From contig CACIXR010000007.1 of assembly GCA_902590695.1 (NCBI GenBank), positions 1 through 64,000 on the forward strand: a DNA stretch of 64,000 nucleotides, in the 5' to 3' direction. Within the stretch, counting starts at the first letter, position 1. Every line of letters starts with the position of its first letter. Source of the DNA: an uncultured Alphaproteobacteria bacterium. Lineage in GTDB: Bacteria; Pseudomonadota; Alphaproteobacteria; HIMB59; GCA-002718135. The notes beneath the pieces are model-generated. The model did not search any database. It was given only the letters and a program-made list of their open reading frames with translations, and was not told where the DNA came from. Positions 20,926 to 29,774 of this stretch are shown in pieces. The position numbers and the translations under genes are program-made.

Positions 20926-22083
20926 ATGGAAGTTTCAAAAAGAATATTTAATCTAGAAACAGAAACGGCCTTCTCTATTCTAGCTAAAGCTAATAATCTT
21001 GCTTCTAAAGGTAAAGATATTATTAATTTAGGAATAGGACAACCAGATTTTCCTACACCAATAAATATTCAAGAAGCTGCTATTAAAGCAATTAAAGATG
21101 GCCATCATGGCTATACTCCATCAAATGGAATACCTGAACTACGAGAATCAATTTCAGAGCTAGTATTCAAAAAATACAAATCAAATATTAAACCAGAAAA
21201 TGTTTTAATTACTCCAGGAGGAAAACCAGTAATTTTTATTTCAGCATTATTATTAGGTAGTGAAGATAGAGAAATAATTTATCCTGATCCAGGTTTTCCA
21301 ATTTATAGATCTATGATTAAATACAGTGGTGCAAAAGCTGTACCATTAAAACTTTCAGAAAAAGATAATTTCGAAATTAATACTGAACAATTAAAAGAAT
21401 TAATTTCTGATAAAACAAGTTTGATAATAATAAATAATCCTAACAATCCAACAGGATCATATATGAATAAGAAAAAAATTACTGATCTTGTTAATTTACT
21501 AGAGCAGCACCCAAAAGTCTCAATTTTAAGTGATGAAATTTATAGTAATATTATTTTTAATAATGAACAAATGCCATCATTATTAGAATACGAAAGTATA
21601 AAAGATAGATTAATAGTTCTTGAAGGATGGAGCAAAACATATTGTATGACTGGATGGAGATTAGGTTGGAGTATATGGCCAGAAAATTTAATTGAACATG
21701 CTAACAAAATATGTGTCAATTATAATTCCTGCGCTACCTCCATTTCGCAATATGCGGGATTAGAGGCAATAAAAGGTTCTCAAAAAGAAATAACAAAAAT
21801 TGTTAGTGAATTTCAAAAAAGAAAAGAGTACGTTTTTAATGAATTGAATAAATTAGAAAAAATTTCTTGTTTTGAACCAGGTGGTGCTTTTTATGCATTT
21901 CCCAATATTTCAAAGACTGGATTGAGCGGAAATAGATTTTCAGAAATCGCACTTGAAGAGAAAGGTGTTGCATTAGTTCCAGGCTCTAGCTTTGGAAATA
22001 ATGCTGGAGAATTTGTTAGAATAAGTTTTGCTAATTCTCTAGAAAACATTAAAGAAGCAATTAATAGATTATCAACGATATGA
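20926..22083 (+). CDS. Pyridoxal-phosphate class I aminotransferase (aspartate aminotransferase-like)
   Basis: Fold-type I aminotransferase, probably moving amino groups between aspartate (or another amino acid) and 2-oxoglutarate. Family marks are LGIGQPDFPTP near residue 36, NNPNNPTG at 170-177, the Asp/Tyr pair in SDEIYS (203 and 206) and the PLP lysine K237 in EGWSKTYCMTGWRLGW. The 385 residues are complete. It overlaps the PII gene by four bases, so it shares a transcript with a nitrogen sensor; a nitrogen-assimilation role is an inference, and the exact substrate cannot be read from the sequence. Confidence 0.85.
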   Translation: MEVSKRIFNLETETAFSILAKANNLASKGKDIINLGIGQPDFPTPINIQEAAIKAIKDGHHGYTPSNGIPELRESISELVFKKYKSNIKPENVLITPGGKPVIFISALLLGSEDREIIYPDPGFPIYRSMIKYSGAKAVPLKLSEKDNFEINTEQLKELISDKTSLIIINNPNNPTGSYMNKKKITDLVNLLEQHPKVSILSDEIYSNIIFNNEQMPSLLEYESIKDRLIVLEGWSKTYCMTGWRLGWSIWPENLIEHANKICVNYNSCATSISQYAGLEAIKGSQKEITKIVSEFQKRKEYVFNELNKLEKISCFEPGGAFYAFPNISKTGLSGNRFSEIALEEKGVALVPGSSFGNNAGEFVRISFANSLENIKEAINRLSTI

Positions 22084-22421
22084 AAAAAATAGAAGCAATC
22101 ATAAAGCCGTTTAAACTTTCTCAAGTTAAAGAAGCTCTACATGAACTTGGAATATCCGGGATGACATTAGTAGATGTAAAAGGTTTCGGTAGACAAAGAG
22201 GGTCAACTGGTGGAATTGATCCTAATGATGGGTATGATGATGAATTTTTAGCAAAAATGAAACTTGAAGTAATAGTTGAAGACTATCAAGTAGATGATGT
22301 TATTGAGTCAATAAAAACTAGCGCTTATTCTGGAAAAATTGGCGATGGAAAGATATTTGTATCGAATATTGAGCAGGTAATTAGAATAAGGACTGGCGAA
22401 AAAGACAGTGATGCTGTCTAA
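22080..22421 (+). CDS. glnB: Nitrogen regulatory protein PII with an atypical T-loop
   Basis: Trimeric signal protein that reads 2-oxoglutarate and ATP/ADP and controls nitrogen proteins. The fold is clear: MKKIEAIIKPFKL start, VKGFGRQRG before the T-loop, B-loop GKIGDGKIFV and C-loop VIRIRTGE. The T-loop (about residues 41-59) reads GSTGGIDPNDGYDDEFLAK rather than the usual GHTELYRGAEYxVDFLPK and is one residue longer. Tyr52 lies close to the usual uridylylation site Tyr51 but in a changed context. The gene lies between an aminotransferase and glnA, the classic glnB-glnA pairing. Confidence 0.93.
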   Translation: MKKIEAIIKPFKLSQVKEALHELGISGMTLVDVKGFGRQRGSTGGIDPNDGYDDEFLAKMKLEVIVEDYQVDDVIESIKTSAYSGKIGDGKIFVSNIEQVIRIRTGEKDSDAV

Positions 22422-22461
22422 TTTTTCTTTACTTTTATATAAAACCTAGTAATTAAACAAT

Positions 22462-22513
22462 AATCGTTCAACTCTTTTAGAGTCGGAAGTAGGCATTGTG
22501 CCGAAGGAACGCA
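22462..22513 (+). promoter_or_regulatory. Glutamine riboswitch (glnA RNA), copy 1
   Basis: Matches the glnA-motif aptamer consensus, a three-stem junction. CGTTC (22465) pairs with GAACG, ACTC/GAGT forms the second stem, then comes the invariant CGGAAGTAGG, and GGC/GCC forms the third stem before CGAAGGAACGC. It lies in the glnB-glnA spacer upstream of glutamine synthetase. The family is known to bind L-glutamine; a second copy starts about 15 bases after this one. Confidence 0.93.
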
Positions 22514-22527
22514 TGCAAAAGTTATAA

Positions 22528-22580
22528 ATCGTTCAACCTATTATTTAGGTCGGAAGTAAGCCTAAAGCTGAAGGAACGCG
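22528..22580 (+). promoter_or_regulatory. Glutamine riboswitch (glnA RNA), copy 2
   Basis: Second complete aptamer with the same first stem (CGTTC/GAACG) and core (CGGAAGTAAG...GAAGGAACGC). Its other stems are compensated: ACCTA/TAGGT replaces ACTC/GAGT, and AGC/GCT replaces GGC/GCC. These paired changes support the fold. The one core departure is CGGAAGTAAG in place of CGGAAGTAGG, where the changed base pairs in stem three. It ends about 87 bases before the glnA start. Confidence 0.92.
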
Positions 22581-22619
22581 CATCAAAAGCAGATTTCATA
22601 ACTAGAGCATGATTTAACC

Positions 22620-22646
22620 GGGTAACGCTGGATAGCATACCCTTTT
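22620..22646 (+). terminator. Terminator-like hairpin between the riboswitches and glnA
   Basis: GGGTA (22620-22624) can pair with TACCC (22638-22642), with an inner GCT/AGC stem, and TTTTG follows. The stem is short, so this is only a candidate expression platform. The glnA ribosome-binding site AAGGAG comes next. Confidence 0.4.
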
Positions 22647-22666
22647 GTTGAAGTAAGGAGATAGAT

Positions 22667-24097
22667 ATGAAATTAAAAAGCTCGACTCCAAAAGATTTAA
22701 TGTCCGAAATTAAAGATATGGACATTAAGATGGTTGATATGCGCTTTACTGATATACCAGGAACAACTCAACATTTTACAATACCAATTAAATTTTTAGA
22801 CGAAGATATATTTTCTGACGGACTTGGTTTTGATGGATCTTCAGTAAGAGGTTTCCAAGAAATTCAAGACAGTGATATGATTGTTTTGCCAGATGCAACA
22901 ACAGCATATATTGATCCATTTTTTTCAGAAAAAACTTTGGCATTACATTGTAATATTAAAGATCCTGTAACTTTGGTTGACTATAGTCGTGACCCAAGAA
23001 ATATTGCTAAAAAAGCTGAAGCCTATTTGAAATCATCTGGTATCGGTGACACAGCATTTTTTGGTCCAGAAGCAGAATTTTTTGTGTTTAATAACGTTCA
23101 ATTTGACTCAGGATCAAATTTTGCATTTCATGAAGTTGATTCTGTTGAAGGTACATGGAATAGTGGTACTGATGAAAACCCAAACTTAGGTCATAAACCT
23201 AGACATAAAGAAGGTTATTTTCCTTTACCGCCAGTTGATACACTTCAAGATGTAAGAACTGAAATGGTAATGACAATGCAAGACATAGGTCTCACAGTTG
23301 AAGCACATCATCATGAAGTTGCAACAGGAGGACAATGTGAAATTGATTTAGAATTTTCGCCCTTACTAAAAATGGCTGATGATATGATGAAATATAAGTA
23401 TGTTGTTAAAAATGTTGCTAGACAACATGGAATGTCAGCTACATTTATGCCTAAACCTTTATTCGAAGATAATGGTTCAGGTATGCACGTTCATCAAAGT
23501 GTTTGGAAAGACGGTGACACATTAATGTATAAAGAGGGTAACTATGCTAACCTAAGTGATTTAGCTCTAAATTATATTGGCGGTATACTTAAACATGCAC
23601 CTGCTCTTTTAGCTTTTTGTGCTCCTACTACCAATTCTTATAAAAGATTGGTCCCAGGCTTTGAGGCTCCGGTGAACATTGTTTACTCTCAAAGAAATAG
23701 AACTGCATCTGTTAGAATTCCTGCTTATTCTCAAAGCCCTAAAGCAAAAAGAATGGAATTTAGATGTCCAGATCCAAGTGCAAATCCATACTTAGCATTC
23801 TCAGCAATGTTAATGGCAGGATTAGATGGAATTAAAAATAAAATTAATCCTGGTGATCCAACAGATATAAATCTCTATGCTGCTAGCGATGAAGTTTTGT
23901 CTAAAATTCAATCTACGCCTGGATCTTTAGCTGAATCTCTTGAAGCTCTTGAGAAAGATCATGCATTTTTATTAGAGGGTGATGTATTCACCAAAGATGT
24001 AATTGAAACTTATATTAGCTATAAAAAAGAGAGCGAGGTTGACCCTATTAATATTAGACCTCATCCACACGAGTTTAAATTATACTACGACGTGTAG
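22667..24097 (+). CDS. glnA: Glutamine synthetase, type I
   Basis: Makes glutamine from glutamate, ammonia and ATP; the main entry of ammonium. The 476 residues carry the GSI marks: [12 protein letters not shown] near residue 55, [39 protein letters not shown] and NRTASVRIP. The adenylylation tyrosine of GSI-beta is kept as Tyr404, but its context is NLYAAS rather than NLYDLP. A good AAGGAG site precedes the start. Two glutamine riboswitches upstream imply feedback by glutamine itself, and a strong terminator follows. Confidence 0.97.
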   Translation: MKLKSSTPKDLMSEIKDMDIKMVDMRFTDIPGTTQHFTIPIKFLDEDIFSDGLGFDGSSVRGFQEIQDSDMIVLPDATTAYIDPFFSEKTLALHCNIKDPVTLVDYSRDPRNIAKKAEAYLKSSGIGDTAFFGPEAEFFVFNNVQFDSGSNFAFHEVDSVEGTWNSGTDENPNLGHKPRHKEGYFPLPPVDTLQDVRTEMVMTMQDIGLTVEAHHHEVATGGQCEIDLEFSPLLKMADDMMKYKYVVKNVARQHGMSATFMPKPLFEDNGSGMHVHQSVWKDGDTLMYKEGNYANLSDLALNYIGGILKHAPALLAFCAPTTNSYKRLVPGFEAPVNIVYSQRNRTASVRIPAYSQSPKAKRMEFRCPDPSANPYLAFSAMLMAGLDGIKNKINPGDPTDINLYAASDEVLSKIQSTPGSLAESLEALEKDHAFLLEGDVFTKDVIETYISYKKESEVDPINIRPHPHEFKLYYDV

Positions 24098-24115
24098 AAT
24101 TATACTTGTCTCTAT

Positions 24116-24143
24116 AAAAAAACCGCCTTAGGGCGGTTTTTTT
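24116..24143 (+). terminator. Rho-independent terminator of glnA
   Basis: AAAAACCGCC, loop TTA, GGGCGGTTTTTTT. This is a GC-rich stem with a long T-run, about 20 bases after the glnA stop. It separates glnA from parE. Confidence 0.93.
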
Positions 24144-24179
24144 ATGTTTTTAGAACAACACTTTTGATAAGAAATATTT

Positions 24180-26114
24180 GTGGCTAAAAAATCAACTTAT
24201 AATGCCAAAGATATTGAAGTACTTGAGGGTCTTGAGCCAGTTCGTAAAAGACCTGGTATGTATATTGGAAGCACAAATCAAGATGGCCTTCATCATTTAG
24301 TTAACGAAGTACTAGATAATAGTATAGATGAAGTTTTAGCTGGTCACGCGACTGATATAAGTTTTCAATATAAAAAAGATGGTTCGATAAAAATAAAAGA
24401 TAATGGTAGAGGTATTCCTGTTGATTTTCATCCAAAATATAAAAATAAAAGAGCACTGGAAGTAGTTTTAACTACACTTCATGCGGGTGGTAAATTTAAC
24501 AGCAATGCCTACAAAACCTCTGGTGGATTACACGGGGTTGGGATTTCTGTTGTAAATGCATTAAGCTCTTTATTACAAGTTCAAGTCTTTAAAGATGGAA
24601 AAGTGTATAGACAAGATTACTCAAAAGGAAAGGTTAAGACAAAAATAAAAATTGAAAAATGTAGCAAAAAATTAAAAGGTACTGAAATTTCTTTTATCCC
24701 AGATGAAAGCATATTTGAAGAAACACAATTTGTTTCAAAAAAATTATATAATTTTATAAATATGAAATCAGTATTAGTTGGAGGCACAACTATCAACTTT
24801 GAAATTGATAAAGAATTAATAAAAGATAAAACACCTAACAAAAAAAGTTTTTTTTATAAAAAAGGAATTGAAGATTATTTTCAATTAGAATACGCAAACA
24901 ACTCTAAATTATTTGAAAAAAATTTTTTATTGAAATCAAAAATTAAAGACAATGAAAATTTTGAAACATTAATTTCATTTAATGCTAATGAAACTTCAAG
25001 TTTAATGTCATATTGTAACACTATTGAAACACCAGATGGTGGCTCTCATGAAAATGGTATTCGTAACGGAATTTTAAAAGCTGTAAAACTTTATGGACAA
25101 AAAAATCAATTTTCAAAAATCAGCAATATCAATCACAGTGATATTTTTGATTACTCAAACGTTATTATTTCTATCTTTATAAATGATCCAAGTTTTGAAG
25201 GTCAAACTAAAAAGAGAGTAATAATGCCAAATTTACAAAAAGAAATTGAAACAAAAACACAACAAGAATTTTTATTATGGTTAAACGCTAATAAGAAAAA
25301 TTCAAAAATACTTTTAGATAATTTAATTGAAAGAGCGCTTCAGAGAACTGATTTATCAAAAATTAAAGAGTTAGATAGAAAAAGTATTAAAGAAAGAAAT
25401 CGTCTTCCAGGTAAATTAGTAGATTGTTCGAGTAAATCTATAAAAGATTCTGAAATATTTATTGTTGAGGGTGATAGTGCTGGAGGATCTGCTAAACAAG
25501 CTAGAAATAGAGAATTGCAAGCAATACTTCCTTTAAGGGGGAAAATATTAAATGTGTATAATGTTGGGTTATCTAAAATTGCTGATAATAATGAAATACA
25601 AAACCTTATTCAGTCTTTAGGTTGTGGTATTGGAAAAAATTTTGAAATTTCAAAACTTCGATATGAGAAAATTATTTTAATGACTGATGCGGACGTAGAT
25701 GGTTCACATATTGCAACTCTACTTATCACTTTTTTTTATAAATATATGAAAAGTTTAATTGATGAAAATAAACTATATCTAGCAATGCCTCCTCTATTTA
25801 AAATTTATAATAAAAATAAATCTTATTACGCATATGACGAAAAAGAGAAAGATAAATTGATTGAAAAAGAATTTAAATCTGACAATTATAATATCACAAG
25901 ATTTAAAGGATTGGGTGAAATGCCTGCAGATCAATTAAAAGAGACAACAATGGATCAATCCAAAAGAAAACTGATATTGATTAACTCTGAAAAAGCTAAG
26001 AAAGATATGAAGAATACCGAAAGTTTATTCGAAACCTTAATGGGAAAACAAGCAGAGTTACGTTTTAAATTTATTCAAAATAATGCTAACTTCATTAAAA
26101 ATTTAGATGTCTAA
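24180..26114 (+). CDS. parE: DNA topoisomerase IV subunit B
   Basis: ATPase subunit that, with ParC, separates daughter chromosomes. GHKL ATPase marks are EVLDNSIDE (43-51), DNGRGIP and SGGLHGVGISVVNALS. The TOPRIM domain has EGDSAGGSAKQAR and the metal site DADVDGSHI. I call ParE rather than GyrB from the 644-residue length without the GyrB insert and from wording such as RLPGKLVDC and AKQARNRE. The start is GTG at 24180 with only a weak ribosome-binding site. parC is not in the window. Confidence 0.85.
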   Translation: MAKKSTYNAKDIEVLEGLEPVRKRPGMYIGSTNQDGLHHLVNEVLDNSIDEVLAGHATDISFQYKKDGSIKIKDNGRGIPVDFHPKYKNKRALEVVLTTLHAGGKFNSNAYKTSGGLHGVGISVVNALSSLLQVQVFKDGKVYRQDYSKGKVKTKIKIEKCSKKLKGTEISFIPDESIFEETQFVSKKLYNFINMKSVLVGGTTINFEIDKELIKDKTPNKKSFFYKKGIEDYFQLEYANNSKLFEKNFLLKSKIKDNENFETLISFNANETSSLMSYCNTIETPDGGSHENGIRNGILKAVKLYGQKNQFSKISNINHSDIFDYSNVIISIFINDPSFEGQTKKRVIMPNLQKEIETKTQQEFLLWLNANKKNSKILLDNLIERALQRTDLSKIKELDRKSIKERNRLPGKLVDCSSKSIKDSEIFIVEGDSAGGSAKQARNRELQAILPLRGKILNVYNVGLSKIADNNEIQNLIQSLGCGIGKNFEISKLRYEKIILMTDADVDGSHIATLLITFFYKYMKSLIDENKLYLAMPPLFKIYNKNKSYYAYDEKEKDKLIEKEFKSDNYNITRFKGLGEMPADQLKETTMDQSKRKLILINSEKAKKDMKNTESLFETLMGKQAELRFKFIQNNANFIKNLDV

Positions 26115-26117
26115 TAT

Positions 26118-27599
26118 ATGAATAAATATTTCTTAGTCATTGATCAAGGAACAACAAGTTCAAGAATTGTACTATATAATAAAAAATTTGAAATATTTGA
26201 TATTGTCCAAAAAGAATTTAAACAATATTTTCCAAATGAAGGATGGGTAGAACATAATGCAACAGAAATTTGGGATGATGTAAGAAATTTAATTTCAAAA
26301 ATATTAAAAAAAAATAAATTAAATTCAAAAAATATAATTTCAATTGGAATTACCAATCAAAGAGAAACAACAGTTTTATGGAATAAAAAAACTGGGAAAC
26401 CAATTTATAGAGCAATAGTCTGGCAAGATAGAAGAACGGCTAATCTCTGTGAAAAGTTAAAAAGAAAAGGGATTGATAAAAAAATTCAAAAAATAACTGG
26501 TTTAGAACTTGATCCTTATTTTTCTGCAACCAAAATTAAATGGATTATTGATAACGTTAAAGAAGTAAACAAGAATTTAAAGAATAATAATTTACTTTTT
26601 GGAACAATAGACACATGGCTATTATGGAATTTAACTAAAGGAAAATCTCACTTAACAGATATATCAAATGCCTCAAGAACCATGATTTTTGATTCTCAAA
26701 AAGAGAAGTGGTCTGATAAAATTTTAAAAATATTTAATATTCCGAAAAATATCTTACCAACTGTAGTCGAAAATGCATATGATTTTGGCTCTACTAAATT
26801 ATTTGGTGATGCAATAGCAATTGGTGGCATGGCTGGAGACCAACAGTCAGCAACAATTGGTCAAGCATGTTTTAAAAAAGGGCAATCAAAAAGTACGTAT
26901 GGTACAGGTTGTTTTCTTCTAATGAATATTGGAGAAAAATTTAAATTATCTAAGAATAGATTGCTAACAACTGTTGCTTTTAAAATAAATGGTAAAAAAA
27001 TGTATTGCTATGAAGGAAGTATTTTTGTAGCAGGCTCTGCCATACAATGGCTTCGCGATAATCTAAAATTTATAAAAGATTCTAGTGAAACTGATAAACT
27101 GTATAAAAAAGCTAATACAGATGAAAATTTATTTTTTGTTCCAGCGTTAACAGGACTTGGAGCCCCATATTGGAACCCTAATGCGAGAGGAACATTTTTT
27201 GGTATCACTAGAAACACATCTAAAGAAGATATCATCAAAGCAACTTTGGATAGCCTATCTTATCAAACTTATGAATTAATTGAGTGTATGGAAAAAGACT
27301 CTAAGACAAAGATTAGTGAAATACGAGTTGATGGAGGTATGGTCAAAAATAATAGCTTTCTACAAAGTTTAGCAAATGTTTCTCAAATTATAATTATTAG
27401 ACCAAGTAATATTGAGACTACTTCACTTGGGGCAGCATATCTTGCAGCAATCCAATCTGGATATTTAAAAAATACAAGCCAAATAATTAAACTTTGGAAA
27501 AAAGATAAAACAGTGAAATCAAAAAATAGCAAATCTATTTCAAAATCTAGAATTAGTAAGTGGAAATCAATTATTAATGTAGTCAATAATTTTTATTAA
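26118..27599 (+). CDS. glpK: Glycerol kinase
   Basis: Phosphorylates glycerol to sn-glycerol-3-phosphate. FGGY-family marks: DQGTTSSR at the N-terminus, the ITNQRETT segment, WQDRR, GGMAGDQQSA for the phosphate site, and TGLGAPYW with GGMVKNN near the C-terminus. At 493 residues it is full length. It starts three bases after parE, so it is probably carried on the same transcript. Glycerol uptake and dehydrogenase genes are not nearby, although glycerol use is common in marine alphaproteobacteria. Confidence 0.95.
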   Translation: MNKYFLVIDQGTTSSRIVLYNKKFEIFDIVQKEFKQYFPNEGWVEHNATEIWDDVRNLISKILKKNKLNSKNIISIGITNQRETTVLWNKKTGKPIYRAIVWQDRRTANLCEKLKRKGIDKKIQKITGLELDPYFSATKIKWIIDNVKEVNKNLKNNNLLFGTIDTWLLWNLTKGKSHLTDISNASRTMIFDSQKEKWSDKILKIFNIPKNILPTVVENAYDFGSTKLFGDAIAIGGMAGDQQSATIGQACFKKGQSKSTYGTGCFLLMNIGEKFKLSKNRLLTTVAFKINGKKMYCYEGSIFVAGSAIQWLRDNLKFIKDSSETDKLYKKANTDENLFFVPALTGLGAPYWNPNARGTFFGITRNTSKEDIIKATLDSLSYQTYELIECMEKDSKTKISEIRVDGGMVKNNSFLQSLANVSQIIIIRPSNIETTSLGAAYLAAIQSGYLKNTSQIIKLWKKDKTVKSKNSKSISKSRISKWKSIINVVNNFY

Positions 27600-28404
27600 G
27601 ATTTAACCAATTAGAAATTTCTAAAGAATGGATGTCTTCATTAACTACATCATCATATATTTGTAATTCTTTTTTTTGAAGATTATTAGAGTTTTGCAAA
27701 ATCGTCTTTTCGTTTTCAAATTCTGATAAATTTTCATATACTTTTTGTTCCAACAAAATATCTCTTCTCATTTCCATAAGTCCAGCCATCCATTTTGGAT
27801 TAAATTCTGGATGATATTGTACTGCCCAAACACTTGATTGGTTTGCTTCAAAGCTTATAGATTGAAATTTACTGATATTATTTGAAGCTAGGACTTTGGT
27901 TTCTTTTGGAAGATTTTCTGCTTCATCATAATGCCAACAAAGTGCATTAAATGATTTTTTTTTATTCTTATACATAGGGTGAACTTCACCATCTTGATTT
28001 AATGTAATATTTTTGGCTAAAACTGCTTCAAGACCATTTGGATTTTTTCTTACTTTACCTCCTGCGGCAGTAACTAAAACCTGAAGCCCCCAACAACTTC
28101 CAAATATTTTATTTTTTCTTTTAAATAATTCTTTAGCTAGCTCTATTTGATTTGTTATAGACTTTGTCTCATTATATATATTTAGTAGACTTCCCGTCCA
28201 AGCAACTGCTTCGAAGTCATCAAGACTTATGCCTAAGGGAAGATAATTATTATGAACTGCAGGATGAATTGTTGTAATATTGATAGTTGAACTAGAATAT
28301 TTTTTTAAAACTTTTTCATATACTTGAAATTGAGTATCCATACCCAATTTTGTATATCGATCAGAAGCTTCTTTTTCATTTCCATCAACTAATAATATGT
28401 TCAT
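27583..28404 (-). CDS. Class I glutamine amidotransferase-like protein
   Basis: Stand-alone GATase domain of the kind that cleaves gamma-glutamyl compounds or glutamine. The nucleophile Cys104 is in FGSCWGLQ and the His198/Glu200 pair is in VQYHPEF, so the catalytic triad is intact. The last 55 residues form a charged helical tail. No synthetase domain is fused and no partner is adjacent, so it could be a GMP-synthase-like hydrolase of the catabolic type; the substrate is unknown. The 3' end overlaps the convergent glpK end by 17 bases. Confidence 0.8.
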   Translation of the reverse strand: MNILLVDGNEKEASDRYTKLGMDTQFQVYEKVLKKYSSSTINITTIHPAVHNNYLPLGISLDDFEAVAWTGSLLNIYNETKSITNQIELAKELFKRKNKIFGSCWGLQVLVTAAGGKVRKNPNGLEAVLAKNITLNQDGEVHPMYKNKKKSFNALCWHYDEAENLPKETKVLASNNISKFQSISFEANQSSVWAVQYHPEFNPKWMAGLMEMRRDILLEQKVYENLSEFENEKTILQNSNNLQKKELQIYDDVVNEDIHSLEISNWLNLNKNY

Positions 28405-28447
28405 ATTTATCTTTATTTTTCATCTATCATGAAATATGTAAAACTTC

Positions 28448-29341
28448 ATGAAAATTAAACTTGGTATCGCGCCTATTGCCTGGAGCAATGATGATATGCC
28501 AGAACTAGGAGGTGATACTCCTATTGAAAAATGTTTAGAGGATGCAAGTACATCTGGATTTTCAGGTATTGAATTAGGTGGAAAATTTCCGAGAAACCCA
28601 GGTATTACAAAATATCTTTTAGAAAAATTTAATTTAAAAATGCCAGGTGGTTGGTATGGAGCAATGCTTAGAGAAAGAAGTGCAAAAGAAGAATGGATAG
28701 CACTCCAAGATCATTTAAATTTATTAAAGCTAATAAACGCAGATGTTTTTGTTTTTGCTGATGTGTCTGGATCAATCCAAGGTGATCAATCAAAAGCTCT
28801 TAGTAAAAGACCAATACTTGAAAAAGATGAATGGTATAGCTATTGCAAAAAAATCAGTGAATTATCTGATATGCTGATGGATGAAGGAATGCCAATGTCG
28901 TATCATGAGCATATGGGAACTATTATACAATCTGAGGAAGATGTAGATCGATTTATGGATATGACAAATCAAAATACATTTTTGCTTTACGATACTGGAC
29001 ACTTAATGTTTGCCGAAGCAAATTATGAAAGAGTATTAAAAAATTATATTTCTCGAATTAACCATGTTCATTGTAAAGATATTAGAAAAGATGTTTTTTT
29101 AAAATCTATTAAAGATGACTTAAGTTTTAGAGAGTCTTTTCTAGATGGTGTTTTCACTGTTCCAGGAGATGGTTGCATCGATTACGATCCATTAATTAAG
29201 ATACTATATGAGGCAAAATATCAGGAATGGTTAATTATTGAAGCTGAGCAGGATCCTAAAAAAGCAAACCCTCTTGAATATGCAAAATTAGGACATAACT
29301 ACTTGCATAATATAATAACAAAAAATGGGTATATTCTTTAA
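28448..29341 (+). CDS. iolE: Inosose dehydratase
   Basis: Converts 2-keto-myo-inositol to 3D-trihydroxycyclohexane-1,2-dione in myo-inositol breakdown. TIM-barrel of the xylose-isomerase-like superfamily, recognised by GIAPIAWSNDDMPELGGDTP at the N-terminus, GFSGIELGGKFPR, the metal-site YHEHMGT and DTGHL, and VPGDGCIDY. Its 297 residues are complete. No other iol gene is in the window, so the pathway must be completed elsewhere if it runs at all. The 3' end overlaps the next gene by 17 bases. Confidence 0.9.
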   Translation: MKIKLGIAPIAWSNDDMPELGGDTPIEKCLEDASTSGFSGIELGGKFPRNPGITKYLLEKFNLKMPGGWYGAMLRERSAKEEWIALQDHLNLLKLINADVFVFADVSGSIQGDQSKALSKRPILEKDEWYSYCKKISELSDMLMDEGMPMSYHEHMGTIIQSEEDVDRFMDMTNQNTFLLYDTGHLMFAEANYERVLKNYISRINHVHCKDIRKDVFLKSIKDDLSFRESFLDGVFTVPGDGCIDYDPLIKILYEAKYQEWLIIEAEQDPKKANPLEYAKLGHNYLHNIITKNGYIL

Positions 29342-29774
29342 AATAACAATAAGTACTTTAATTTCATTCATTCCTTTATATGTTCTAGCTCACAAAGTAA
29401 CTTTAGAGGACAAATCGTTAGAAAAGATTGTTAACGAAAGAATGGCAATAATGCAAAAAATTAAAAGCACATCATCGAAACTTTACAGATTAATAAATTC
29501 AGATCAATATGAGGAAATGTTAGAGTTTAATGAAACTCTTCTTCACTCAGCATCTGAATTTAAAGATTTTTATCCTGAAAATAGTCAAGCAGAAGGAGCT
29601 AGTGATAATATTTGGAGTGATCGTGAGACATTTAATGAATATAACCAAAACTTTGTAGATGATATCGAAATGATATCTTTAAGTATAGAATTAGAAGATA
29701 AAGAGATGATAAGTGATGCTATTAAAGCAATGGCTGCAAATTGCAGCACTTGTCATAAAAAATTTAGAAATTAA
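29325..29774 (+). CDS. Cytochrome c'-like secreted haem protein
   Basis: An N-terminal signal peptide (about 21 residues, ending near LAHK) is followed by a four-helix-bundle-like sequence and a C-terminal haem motif CSTCH (C140, C143, H144) with HKKFR. This layout, with haem at the end of the last helix, is that of cytochrome c'. It would act in the periplasm. Members of the family bind NO or CO or carry electrons; the role here is not readable. It overlaps the end of iolE, yet has no functional link to inositol that I know of. Confidence 0.8.
   Translation: MGIFFKITISTLISFIPLYVLAHKVTLEDKSLEKIVNERMAIMQKIKSTSSKLYRLINSDQYEEMLEFNETLLHSASEFKDFYPENSQAEGASDNIWSDRETFNEYNQNFVDDIEMISLSIELEDKEMISDAIKAMAANCSTCHKKFRN

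Noticed and set aside
22581..22619. A third, degenerate glutamine aptamer
   Set aside because: The segment lacks the CGGAAGTA core and the CGTTC/GAACG stem.
24617..24841. Minus-strand frame inside parE
   Set aside because: Antisense to the conserved part of parE, no ribosome-binding site, random composition.
24180..26114. Assignment as gyrB
   Set aside because: Length and motifs (RLPGKLVDC, AKQARNRE) fit ParE better; a genome-wide check for the second paralogue would settle it.
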